From assembly GCF_900166585.1 (NCBI RefSeq), contig NZ_FVZC01000009.1, positions 2,119,444-2,183,443 of the forward strand: a DNA stretch of 64,000 nucleotides, written 5' to 3'. This DNA is from Mesobacillus jeotgali (GTDB lineage: Bacteria > Bacillota > Bacilli > Bacillales > Cytobacillaceae). The notes beneath the pieces are model-generated. The model searched no databases. It was not told where the DNA came from and was given only the letters and a program-made list of their open reading frames with translations. Position numbers and translations under genes: made by a program. Position 1 is the stretch's first letter; every line of letters starts with the position of its first letter. Shown here in pieces: positions 23,583 through 31,377 of this stretch.

Positions 23583-23720
23583 TTAAAACAGGCGCAGCAT
23601 TGATTGACGGTTTTTGTTTTCTTCCACCATTTTTTCTACCATTTCGTTGTGACGAATTTCTTCCAAAGACAATTTGCGTTTGTTGATTGTTATGGTTAAA
23701 AATAAGATATTTAAGGTCAT
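23583..23720 (-). CDS. yrzI: YrzI-family small protein
   Basis: A 45-residue protein MTLNILFLTITINKRKLSLE followed by an acidic/basic helix EEIRHNEMVEKMVEENKNRQ. This is the YrzI family, short predicted membrane-associated proteins of unknown function in Bacillus. GGAGGTGA lies 6 bases before the ATG at 23720; the longer open frame to 23828 runs through hairpins and has no SD. Centre of a run of five microprotein ORFs. Confidence 0.8.
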   Translation of the reverse strand: MTLNILFLTITINKRKLSLEEIRHNEMVEKMVEENKNRQSMLRLF

Positions 23721-23755
23721 GATCAGTTCACCTCCTTTTAATTCCACCCCAAATA

Positions 23756-23826
23756 GCCGCAAGGATTCCTTCCCTGCGGCAAAAATGGGCACAAAAAGGC
23801 CACAGGGCACGATTCTCCCTGCGGCC
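23756..23826 (-). promoter_or_regulatory. Candidate attenuator before yrzI
   Basis: On the minus strand, arm A1 GGCCGCAGGG (23826-23817) pairs with A2 CCCTGTGGCC (23807-23798), followed by TTTTT: a terminator. A second hairpin has arms B1 GCCGCAGGGA (23780-23771) and B2 TCCTTGCGGC (23765-23756). B1 repeats A1, so A2 can pair with B1 instead, giving a mutually exclusive antiterminator. Confidence 0.6.
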
Positions 23827-23852
23827 ATGGATGTATTAGTTAAATAAGCAAC

Positions 23853-23933
23853 TTAAATAATCCAGTCCGGCCCGGTCGAATGCGCTTTACTATATGAAGT
23901 TAATGTGTTATTCCAGTATCCAATCATAATCAT
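23853..23933 (-). CDS. 26-residue peptide upstream of the attenuator
   Basis: MIMIGYWNNTLTSYSKAHST then GPDWII. AAGGAGG lies 9 bases before the ATG, as strong as any SD in the window. It ends 27 bases before the first attenuator arm, so it could be a leader peptide or the first member of the yrzI microprotein operon. Confidence 0.55.
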   Translation of the reverse strand: MIMIGYWNNTLTSYSKAHSTGPDWII

Positions 23934-24053
23934 TTCACTCGACCTCCTTCTGAATTATTAACTCACATTGGTAAGTATATCCACTTCCTGTTGATTTGTA
24001 AACCTTTTTTGGCCTTTTTTTCCAAAAAAATGTTCGGCAAATTTCAACAAAAA

Positions 24054-24104
24054 AACTGCACCACCGGATATTAGATCAAATATCTAACACCTGGTGATGC
24101 AGTT
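24054..24104 (-). terminator. yrhC terminator
   Basis: Long interrupted stem with outer arms AACTGCA / TGCAGTT and inner GATAT / ATATC, followed on the minus strand by seven T. Confidence 0.85.
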
Positions 24105-24117
24105 AGTTTGCTTATTG

Positions 24118-24372
24118 TTATTTTTTCATCAGTAATTCTTGGCCTTCCTCAGATTCTATCAGCTGATTACGGTATTTTTTCGCAAAAGAAAAGAATACGA
24201 TAGAAACAGCAAGGAATACCACAGAAGCACCAGTAGCGATATAAATATCCGTCATTACTTTCGTTTCAGACGGTATGATTGTTCCAAGATAAAAGAAAGC
24301 TCCTACTGCAAGCAGAATAGTGGCGAATTGTTTAAAATCAACCATTTTTTCATAGAGTTGTCTAGCCTTCAA
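24118..24372 (-). CDS. yrhC: YrhC-like two-span membrane protein
   Basis: About 84 residues with two hydrophobic segments (FATILLAVGAFFYLGTIIP and TGASVVFLAVSIVFFSFA) and a charged tail. It corresponds to YrhC, which in B. subtilis ends the mtnN-mccA-mccB-yrhC operon; here mccAB are absent and 315 bp separate it from mtnN. Start TTG 24372 is chosen because AGGTGAT lies just upstream; ATG 24387 has no SD. Function unknown. Confidence 0.7.
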   Translation of the reverse strand: MKARQLYEKMVDFKQFATILLAVGAFFYLGTIIPSETKVMTDIYIATGASVVFLAVSIVFFSFAKKYRNQLIESEEGQELLMKK

Positions 24373-24687
24373 TATAATCACCTGCATTTTAATAGTCTTA
24401 ACCACAACCCTACTTTAACATGTTTTAAACATTTTATTGATATGTAAATTATGGAAGTTAGGAAATTAAACGTTGGGATTTTGGCGCACATTAGAAAAGC
24501 CATTGTTTTGGCCGAAACTGATTCTGCTTCAGACATAAGGAGGGGCTCGCACTGAGGCTTTGCCCGAAACGCTCTCAATACCCTTCCAACAGAATTTGCA
24601 GTGCCTTCTACATTTCCGCAAACAAGATCTTACTCCCTATTTAATATAAAATATAGCGCAGAATTTCCCAACGAAATTATAATGACA
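24373..24687. other. Intergenic stretch between mtnN and yrhC
   Basis: No gene supported. An open minus-strand frame (24378-24578) lacks an SD and any recognisable motif. The mccAB genes expected here from B. subtilis order are missing. Confidence 0.5.
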
Positions 24688-25392
24688 TCAAAGCTTCCAA
24701 TTTTTGACCATCTCGTTTACGATTTCAAAGGAGTTCTTTGAAGCTAGTTTTGTGAATTCCAGAAAGTTTACGTCTGCTGAACCATCTGCCTGGTCGGACA
24801 TGGAGCGAATGATCACGAATGGGATGCTGTTCATGCTGCACACCTGGCCAACAGCTGCTCCTTCCATTTCTGTACAATAACCATTAAGCTCCTCATGGAG
24901 AAATTTAACTTTTTCACGGTCTGCGATGAATTGGTCACCTGATAAAATCCTGCCGCTGACGATTTTCTTGTTTTCTACGATTTCTTTGCTTGCTGTCATT
25001 GCTAATTCAACCAGTCGCTCGTCTGCTTTAAACACGGATACTTCTGTATAAGGAATTTCCCCTAGTTTGAAACCCAGAGCACGTACGTCCATATCATGCT
25101 GCACACAATCAGTAGAGATGACGATATCCCCTATTTTCAAATCAGGATTCACTGCACCGGCAACACCTGTGAAAACAATATTCGATGCAGAAAATTCACC
25201 GATCAGAATTTGGGTACATACACTTGCATTCACTTTCCCTACTCCAGACTTACAGAGTACGATGTCAAAGCCGTTGAAAGTACCCACATAAAAAGTGATG
25301 CCTGCCTTCTTTTTCTCATCATAATCCTTCATGGCCTCAAGAATATGCTGAATTTCTTCATCCATTGCACCAATAATACCAATTCTGTTCAT
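24688..25392 (-). CDS. mtnN: 5'-methylthioadenosine/S-adenosylhomocysteine nucleosidase
   Basis: A 234-residue enzyme: IGIIGAMDEEI at the N-terminus (catalytic Glu12 equivalent), VFTGVAGAVNPDLKIGDIVI, CTEMEGAAVGQV (ribose-binding Glu) and IRSMSDQADGSA with the catalytic Asp. It hydrolyses MTA and SAH to free adenine, recycling methionine and relieving inhibition of methyltransferases. Length is standard. GGGAGGAGA precedes the ATG. Confidence 0.95.
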   Translation of the reverse strand: MNRIGIIGAMDEEIQHILEAMKDYDEKKKAGITFYVGTFNGFDIVLCKSGVGKVNASVCTQILIGEFSASNIVFTGVAGAVNPDLKIGDIVISTDCVQHDMDVRALGFKLGEIPYTEVSVFKADERLVELAMTASKEIVENKKIVSGRILSGDQFIADREKVKFLHEELNGYCTEMEGAAVGQVCSMNSIPFVIIRSMSDQADGSADVNFLEFTKLASKNSFEIVNEMVKNWKL

Positions 25393-25754
25393 AACTATCT
25401 CCTCCCGAAATTATATTTTCTAAAGCTGGTAAAGAACTTTTTTCATCCATAGTTGTGAAACGGCCGTTTTGCTGTTTTATTTACCCTGTTCATAGAAATC
25501 TTTGCAACTCTTCCCATACCTAGAACAAAAGGTGCAAAACTGATTATCATGGAAAGGGATTAACTAGTTTGCCTTAATGAGGGCCAAGCTCTTCCAGTAT
25601 ATATAAAACCACTTGTATTTACAGCACTACTAGAGTTCGATATTAACCGCTGAAATATGCCTGTCGTTTTAATTTATCAAAAAATGTTTTATTTTTATAG
25701 GGAATTTGCTATTTTATTTTGTATAGATATTGTCGTACACAAAGGAGATAAGAT
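25393..25754. other. Divergent intergenic region mtnN / yrzA
   Basis: AT-rich, holding the promoters of two divergent genes. A short GC palindrome GAAACGGCCGTTTTG near 25456 is the only other visible feature. No small gene with an SD was found. Confidence 0.45.
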
Positions 25755-25961
25755 ATGGAATTCCAATTTGATTTAATTGAAGACAAGGTGGAATTTTTTG
25801 AAGCTGTTGATTTAAAAACGCTGGAACAAAAAATCACCAAGCAAATCGAAATTAATAAAGCGATAATGCTTTCAGTACATCATGTGTCCCACCAGATGCA
25901 TCTGGATGACAAAGGAAGGTTGTTCTATTCTGCAGTTGTCCATTTTAAAGCGAAAAAATAG
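25755..25961 (+). CDS. yrzA: YrzA, DUF2536 protein
   Basis: A 68-residue protein MEFQFDLIEDKVEFFEAVDL continuing to VHHVSHQMHLDDKGRLFYSA. It closely matches YrzA (DUF2536), conserved in Bacillaceae near mtnN/yrrS. AAAGGAGA lies 7 bases before the ATG. No function is known. Confidence 0.88.
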   Translation: MEFQFDLIEDKVEFFEAVDLKTLEQKITKQIEINKAIMLSVHHVSHQMHLDDKGRLFYSAVVHFKAKK

Positions 25962-26022
25962 ATGGAAAGTAACTAGTAGAAGCACCAATTCTTATTTCCA
26001 AAAGTAACAGGATTATAACGCC

Positions 26023-26049
26023 AAAAAGCTTGGGACACCCAAGCTTTTT
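26023..26049. terminator. Bidirectional terminator yrzA / acyltransferase
   Basis: AAAAAGCTTGGG / CCCAAGCTTTTT perfect 12-bp stem with 3-base loop between the convergent genes. Confidence 0.92.
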
Positions 26050-26055
26050 TCATTG

Positions 26056-27213
26056 CTAAAATTTCAAAGGTTTCACAGATTCTCTGTTTAAATTTTCATC
26101 CTTTATTTCCTTCATCCCAAACAAAACACGGGGTAAATTAAATCGCCGAATCATAAATTGGTAGATGCACATAATCGTTACAAAGGATAAGGATACTAAG
26201 AAGATTAATTTTAATGGGATTGATAATCCCAGGTTATAGATAAAAAAACCTATTAGAATAATGATCGGTTGATGAAGCACATAAAATGGCATAGAAGCTT
26301 CACTTGCATACTTTAATGATGTATTAGAAAAGTTCAAATACCTTTCTCCTAGATAAAGAATATAGAATAGCATGTTCCATACCAATAAGACACGAATAAT
26401 CAAAAACAATCCCCAACTGATAGAGACGCCCTTAGGAAACCCATATAAGAAAACCCAGGATAGATATATAGCTGTAAAAAATACGCTTAATAAACCTGCT
26501 GGAAAACCAATTTTACGCACAAACAGCCGTAACGAATCTCTGGCAAAAAAATAAAACCCTAAAACATATAAAAGTAAATAAAAGATGATTCCCCAACTTC
26601 CTAAGTTTACAATGCCGTTAACAGTCAAGGCAGCAATTGACAGAGGGATTGGGATGAATAAATAATGAAGTATATTAAAATCCTTACTCTCCACATCTCT
26701 TTTTTTCAGAAAAAAAGGCAACATAATAACTGAAAAAAGCAGTAACATTAGGAGATACCACAGGTGATGGCCGAAAAATGCAAAGTTGCCAATTCCTCCT
26801 ATCTCCAAATAGAGTCCATCAAAGTAATGTGGAAAGAAGTGCAGGAATGAGCCTTTAAACTGTTTACTCACTATCCTTTCAACATACACTTGAGGAGGTG
26901 AAAGCAGAAAGATTCCTAAAAGCAATGGTATACCTAATCGCAAGAGTCTTTCTTTCAAAAAACTTTTTGAATCCCTTCTTTTTAGAGCGTAATAAGCGGA
27001 CATTCCTGAAAGCATGAAAAAAATTGGCATGATCCAATTTCCCACTAATAGGGAAAAAAATTCGATATAGGTATCATCTATCACGTTGTTTTTTATATGC
27101 CATTCAAAGGAATTAAAGAACATTGAACAATGATAAAGGAACACAGTGAACATAGCCAGTACCCTTATCCAGTCTAAATAATAATGTCTTATAAACGAAT
27201 CAGTCTTTTCCAC
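26056..27213 (-). CDS. Acyltransferase 3 family integral membrane protein
   Basis: A 385-residue protein with about ten transmembrane segments. The N-terminal YYLDWIRVLAMFTVFLYHCS carries the conserved Arg and His of acyltransferase family 3 (O-acetylation of cell-wall or exported polysaccharides and lipids). It lies between yrzA and yrrS, a place where B. subtilis has no such gene, and is AT-richer than its neighbours, so it may be an insertion. The acceptor is unknown. Confidence 0.85.
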   Translation of the reverse strand: MEKTDSFIRHYYLDWIRVLAMFTVFLYHCSMFFNSFEWHIKNNVIDDTYIEFFSLLVGNWIMPIFFMLSGMSAYYALKRRDSKSFLKERLLRLGIPLLLGIFLLSPPQVYVERIVSKQFKGSFLHFFPHYFDGLYLEIGGIGNFAFFGHHLWYLLMLLLFSVIMLPFFLKKRDVESKDFNILHYLFIPIPLSIAALTVNGIVNLGSWGIIFYLLLYVLGFYFFARDSLRLFVRKIGFPAGLLSVFFTAIYLSWVFLYGFPKGVSISWGLFLIIRVLLVWNMLFYILYLGERYLNFSNTSLKYASEASMPFYVLHQPIIILIGFFIYNLGLSIPLKLIFLVSLSFVTIMCIYQFMIRRFNLPRVLFGMKEIKDENLNRESVKPLKF

Positions 27214-27364
27214 AAATTTTCCTCCTTCCTATTAACCAATTTCATACAATAATTTTTGGATTCAAACCCAAGAATTTTCTAAAGATAATTCCTTTTATTG
27301 TAATTCTCCAAAATAGATCTTAATCCCTGTTTTTCTCCGCGGATGAAAAACGGACAAAAAAAAA

Positions 27365-27416
27365 TAGCATCCTACTTAACAAAATGACGACGGTCAAATT
27401 GTTTATCAGGATGCTA
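27365..27416 (-). terminator. yrrS terminator
   Basis: TAGCATCCT / AGGATGCTA arms enclosing a 34-base loop, with a minus-strand run of nine or more T. Confidence 0.8.
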
Positions 27417-27446
27417 ATTATACGTATTTCGAAATTAAACAGGTCC

Positions 27447-28130
27447 TTATCGCTTATCATTTTGAATTAATTCTTCAACTTTAACTGGCTTCCAGCCTTC
27501 GCCTTCTGCCCACTCGATTGTGACCCTGAATGTCTGGTCATTTCCCTTTTCAGAAATGGTTCCAACCGCTGTATTAGGCGCACCGCCATTTTCATTCCAC
27601 CATACGGTCATATTATTTTTATCGATTCCTGTGGCATAGGAATAGGCAAGAATCATTTCCTGCCAATCAACTGCATTTTGGTCGAAAACAGTATTATGCT
27701 CACCCGATTGAGTCGTTCCAACCGGCTTCCATTCAGGATTCTCAATCGTTTGTTTTACGTTGGCATCACTGCCGCCCTCTGTCACGATTGGATCTGCAAC
27801 TTCTTCATCTTCTTTAGTTTCCTCAGCTGCTTCATCTGATTCTGATTCTTCATCTGCATTTTTGCCGGAGGCTTCATTTTCGTCTTTCTTTTCAGCTTCC
27901 TTGCTGTCAGCTTTTTTCCCTTGAGAGGCTCCCGCATTTTCTTTTTCTGCTGCTGCCTCATTTTGGTCGGCTGCCCCTTCATCATTGCTGAAAAAAATAT
28001 TGAATGAAACAATGCCAATCAGTAAAACAACAATAATAATCAAGCTATTTAAAATGAGGTTCGTTTTTCTGCGCTTTGCCGTCAATCTTGAGCGTGTCCC
28101 CTCATTTAGGCTATCATAATCGTTCTTCAA
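27447..28130 (-). CDS. yrrS: YrrS, DUF1510 membrane-anchored protein
   Basis: A 227-residue protein: cytoplasmic head, one transmembrane helix (about 27-47, LILNSLIIIVVLLIGIVSF), a long acidic Glu/Ala/Lys-rich linker (about 55-120) and a C-terminal DUF1510 domain (NPEWKPVGTTQSGEHNTVF and EGWKPVKVEEL). The outside domain next to pbpI suggests a cell-wall role. Linker composition is low complexity, so its length is probably variable between strains. Confidence 0.9.
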   Translation of the reverse strand: MKNDYDSLNEGTRSRLTAKRRKTNLILNSLIIIVVLLIGIVSFNIFFSNDEGAADQNEAAAEKENAGASQGKKADSKEAEKKDENEASGKNADEESESDEAAEETKEDEEVADPIVTEGGSDANVKQTIENPEWKPVGTTQSGEHNTVFDQNAVDWQEMILAYSYATGIDKNNMTVWWNENGGAPNTAVGTISEKGNDQTFRVTIEWAEGEGWKPVKVEELIQNDKR

Positions 28131-28215
28131 GATCTTTCCCTCCCTTATAAGGTTGTCAACATTCTACCATGACTCGGGGCAAACTTGAAGGATTTTATAT
28201 TCATGTAATGAGGTT

Positions 28216-29997
28216 TCATTCATTTTCAGGACCTTTAGCCAGTGTCCCATGGTTGTAATCATAGACCTCCTTTACTATTTCCGCAAAAAGAGGGTTTACC
28301 CCGCCTTCATTCTCAGGGACTCCTAAATTGACTGTCACAAGTGCGTATTTTGGTTTTTCATATGGAAAGTATCCTGCGAACCATTTATTATGCAATTGCT
28401 TCCCATCATTGTATATTCCCGTTTCTGCTGTTCCAGACTTACCTGCCACGTCATATGGCAGATCCCTGAACCATCTTCCAGTGCCTTTTTCGTTCAGAAC
28501 GACCTCATGTAAAAGCTTTTGGAGTTTCATGGCTGTATAGGGTGAGATTTCGTCCCCTTCAAGTTTGTTTTTTGGGAATTGAGTCATTTTCGTTCCATTT
28601 TGGTATTGAATGGACAGAACCGCCCTGACCATATCTTTTTCACCGCCTCTGGCTATTGTCGCAATCATGTTCGCGACGGCGAGAGGAGTTACCCTCACCT
28701 CATGCTGCCCAATGCCTGACAGTGCAGCAAAATTCCTATCCTTCCTCGCTTCATCCGTTCGAAAAATCCGCCCTTTTTCCTCATCCCGAAGCTGGCTGAA
28801 ATTCTCGAGATGAAAAATATCTCCTGTCCAGCCTGCCCCTCCTGTCAATGAAAGCATTTCTGAATATTTTTCAAGGATGTTAGGGTTCTTTTTCTGTAAT
28901 TCTTGGGCTGCTTCTCCAAATGTACGGTTGCAGCTGACGGCGAAGCTATCAGTAAAATTCAGCATTCCATAATCATGTTTCATATCTTTTTTGCCAGTGA
29001 TGGTCTTGCTGCAATCGAACTTCCTTGCGGGATTGTCTAGTCCATTATCGATTGCTGCAGCTGCTACAACCGTTTTAAAAACCGATCCTGGAACATGCTG
29101 CTTGATCATCATATTTTCAACCCCTTCATCCGTATAGGGTTTTGCGGGGTTTATTGCCGGTCTCGAAACCATGGCCAAAATGCTGCTTGTTTCAATATCG
29201 AGCAGGACGACTCCGCCTTTTTTTATTTTATGCTGATCAACTTTTTCCTCAAGAAGCATTTGCAAACCTTTATCTATCGATGTCTGCAGGTTGATCGGAT
29301 AGAAGGGGTTGGCTGGTTCTATATATTTTACATTGATACCGAATAACGGAGCTCCTTCACCATCCACATGATAAACCAGCTTAGACTTTCCTTCTGCTAC
29401 GAGGAACTCATCGAAGCTTTTTTCCAGCCCTGACAGGCCAATCAAGGTCCTTGGGAGCAAATCATTGTCGCCATATCTGGATTTCAGCACCTCTTCATTT
29501 TCACCAATAATCCCCACAAGCTGCGCAGCAGGCACTTTTTCCATGGGATATTTGCGCTCAACCGCAAATACGCCCGGGATTTCCATTCCGTTGATTATAT
29601 CCATTTGCCTCTTAGTCAAGATGACCGGTTCCGGGTCGCCAAAAGCAAAAGGTTCCTTTGAATTCTCAACTGCATTCTTCAATGCGTATTCAGAAACACC
29701 AATGGCTCCTGCAACCTTCTCAGCTTCCCAGTCCATTTTCTTTAAAAACGGGAACAGAACAAGCACTGATGCAGCCTCATAGGATAGCGGCTTTCCCGAG
29801 CGGTCCAGGAAATTCCCTCTGCCATTGTCAACGACCATTTCTTGTGACCTTTGCTTGACACTGGCTTCGATTAAATTTATTTCATGCTTTGAAAATGATT
29901 CCGTATCAATCAGCTGCAGCTGTGCCAGCCTGAATAACAACAGACCAAAGCCTGCAAGACAAATGGAAATCCAAACCACCATTCTTTTTTTACGCAT
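28216..29997 (-). CDS. pbpI: PbpI-like class B penicillin-binding protein
   Basis: A 593-residue transpeptidase: N-terminal membrane anchor (VVWISICLAGFGLLLFRLAQ), PBP dimer domain, then active-site motifs SVFK (nucleophile Ser), SCN and KSGT (the third in AGKSGTAETG). It cross-links peptidoglycan outside the membrane; B. subtilis PbpI (YrrR) acts in sporulation. The ATG at 29997 follows the terminator-like hairpin of greA, and its SD GAGGTG lies in that hairpin. Confidence 0.92.
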   Translation of the reverse strand: MRKKRMVVWISICLAGFGLLLFRLAQLQLIDTESFSKHEINLIEASVKQRSQEMVVDNGRGNFLDRSGKPLSYEAASVLVLFPFLKKMDWEAEKVAGAIGVSEYALKNAVENSKEPFAFGDPEPVILTKRQMDIINGMEIPGVFAVERKYPMEKVPAAQLVGIIGENEEVLKSRYGDNDLLPRTLIGLSGLEKSFDEFLVAEGKSKLVYHVDGEGAPLFGINVKYIEPANPFYPINLQTSIDKGLQMLLEEKVDQHKIKKGGVVLLDIETSSILAMVSRPAINPAKPYTDEGVENMMIKQHVPGSVFKTVVAAAAIDNGLDNPARKFDCSKTITGKKDMKHDYGMLNFTDSFAVSCNRTFGEAAQELQKKNPNILEKYSEMLSLTGGAGWTGDIFHLENFSQLRDEEKGRIFRTDEARKDRNFAALSGIGQHEVRVTPLAVANMIATIARGGEKDMVRAVLSIQYQNGTKMTQFPKNKLEGDEISPYTAMKLQKLLHEVVLNEKGTGRWFRDLPYDVAGKSGTAETGIYNDGKQLHNKWFAGYFPYEKPKYALVTVNLGVPENEGGVNPLFAEIVKEVYDYNHGTLAKGPENE

Positions 29998-30003
29998 AAA
30001 AAA

Positions 30004-30030
30004 CACCTCGTCAAAAGTGTTGACGAGGTG
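30004..30030 (-). terminator. greA terminator overlapping the pbpI SD
   Basis: CACCTCGTCAA / TTGACGAGGTG perfect 11-bp stem followed on the minus strand by six T and then immediately ATG of pbpI. The 3' arm carries GAGGTG, the pbpI SD. Confidence 0.85.
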
Positions 30031-30054
30031 CACAAATTTCAAACCTATGAATCA

Positions 30055-30531
30055 TTACTTGATAGATGTAATGCGAACGTTCATTTCACCGCCAGGAGTC
30101 TGGACAGACACTTGATCGCCGACTTTTTTGCCCATCAGGCTCTTCGCAATCGGAGAGTCATTTGAAATTTTCCCTTCAAATGGATCAGCTTCTGCACTGC
30201 CCACGATTGTATACGATTCTTCATCGCCATCAGGAAGCTCGACAAAAGTGACTGTGCGGCCAAGGCTGACTGCATCTGTACTCAACTCATCCTCCTGGAT
30301 GATTTTTGCGTTGCGGATCATATTTTCAAGAGTCGTGATACGGCCTTCTACAAAGGCTTGCTCCTCTTTTGCAGAATCATACTCAGAGTTCTCTGAAAGG
30401 TCACCAAAGCTGCGAGCGATCTTAATTCTCTCAACGACTTCTTTTCGTTTGACGGTCTTCAGTTGTTCTAATTCTTGTTCAAGCTTTTCTTTCCCTGCCT
30501 GTGTCATTGGAAAAACTTTTTCTGCTGCCAA
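30055..30531 (-). CDS. greA: Transcription elongation factor GreA
   Basis: A 158-residue protein: N-terminal coiled coil with the tip acidic residues in [20 protein letters not shown] and a C-terminal FKBP-like domain ([19 protein letters not shown]). It enters the RNA polymerase secondary channel and stimulates cleavage of backtracked RNA. GAAGGAG precedes the ATG. It sits between udk and pbpI as in B. subtilis. Confidence 0.96.
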   Translation of the reverse strand: MAAEKVFPMTQAGKEKLEQELEQLKTVKRKEVVERIKIARSFGDLSENSEYDSAKEEQAFVEGRITTLENMIRNAKIIQEDELSTDAVSLGRTVTFVELPDGDEESYTIVGSAEADPFEGKISNDSPIAKSLMGKKVGDQVSVQTPGGEMNVRITSIK

Positions 30532-30687
30532 AATACTTCACTCCTTCTAGTCTTCACAAATCCCCAAATAAATAGATTGTGTAATATTATATTATGTATC
30601 CTGAAAAATATACAGTAGCGCGTCCTTAATCAGGGCGCGCGGTCAAAATAAAGCCATTTAAGGCCGATTATTTCTCTTTGGACAAAA

Positions 30688-30712
30688 GGAAGCACTTTTT
30701 CAAAGTACTTCC
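30688..30712 (-). terminator. udk terminator
   Basis: GGAAGCACTTT / AAAGTACTTCC stem followed by TTTTG on the minus strand. Confidence 0.82.
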
Positions 30713-30738
30713 ATGTCCATATTATCTATGCTATTGTG

Positions 30739-31374
30739 TCACAAAAATGATTTTTGTTCAAGAATTGTTTGAATTTTTGTTACCATCAGGTCAATCGCAA
30801 CATGATTATGTCCGCCTTCAGGTATGATGACATCCGCGTATCGCTTTGTTGGCTCGATAAACTGGTTATGCATCGGCCTGACTACATTAACATACTGTTC
30901 GATGACTGAATCCATTGAGCGCCCGCGCTCCTTAATGTCGCGGAGGAGCCTGCGGATGATTCGTAAATCTGCATCAGTATCTACGTAAAGCTTGATATCC
31001 ATCAAATCGCGTAATCTCTCATCCTCCAGGATCAAGATCCCTTCAAGAATTATAACATCCTTCGGTTCGACATTCACAACTTCATTGGATCGGGTGTGGA
31101 TGGCATAATCATAAACCGGCTTCTCGATCGCCTCGTAACGAAGCAGCCTTTGAATATGCTGAATCAAAAGATCATTGTCAAATGCCAGCGGATGATCGTA
31201 GTTTGTCTTTAAACGCTCTTCCATTGGCAGGTGGCTTTGATCTTTGTAATAGTAATCTTGTTCTATCATCAGGATTGAATGGCCTTTAAAGCTATCATAG
31301 ATTGCTTTTGTGACACTTGTCTTTCCTGAGCCGGAACCCCCGGCTACACCAATTACAACAGGCTTGCGGTCCAT
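30739..31374 (-). CDS. udk: Uridine kinase
   Basis: A 211-residue P-loop kinase with GGSGSGKTS (Walker A, residues 12-20), DHPLAFDN and the [13 protein letters not shown] lid. It phosphorylates uridine and cytidine in nucleotide salvage. Located 3 bp downstream of trhP2, so part of the same transcript as the tRNA modification genes. Confidence 0.96.
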   Translation of the reverse strand: MDRKPVVIGVAGGSGSGKTSVTKAIYDSFKGHSILMIEQDYYYKDQSHLPMEERLKTNYDHPLAFDNDLLIQHIQRLLRYEAIEKPVYDYAIHTRSNEVVNVEPKDVIILEGILILEDERLRDLMDIKLYVDTDADLRIIRRLLRDIKERGRSMDSVIEQYVNVVRPMHNQFIEPTKRYADVIIPEGGHNHVAIDLMVTKIQTILEQKSFL

Positions 31375-31377
31375 CTA

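Noticed and set aside
23583..23828. Long 81-residue form of the YrzI protein
   Set aside because: The added 36 codons run through two strong hairpins and have no SD, while ATG 23720 has GGAGGTGA just upstream.
24378..24578. 66-residue minus-strand ORF upstream of yrhC
   Set aside because: Lacks an SD and overlaps the start region of yrhC; composition looks like chance.
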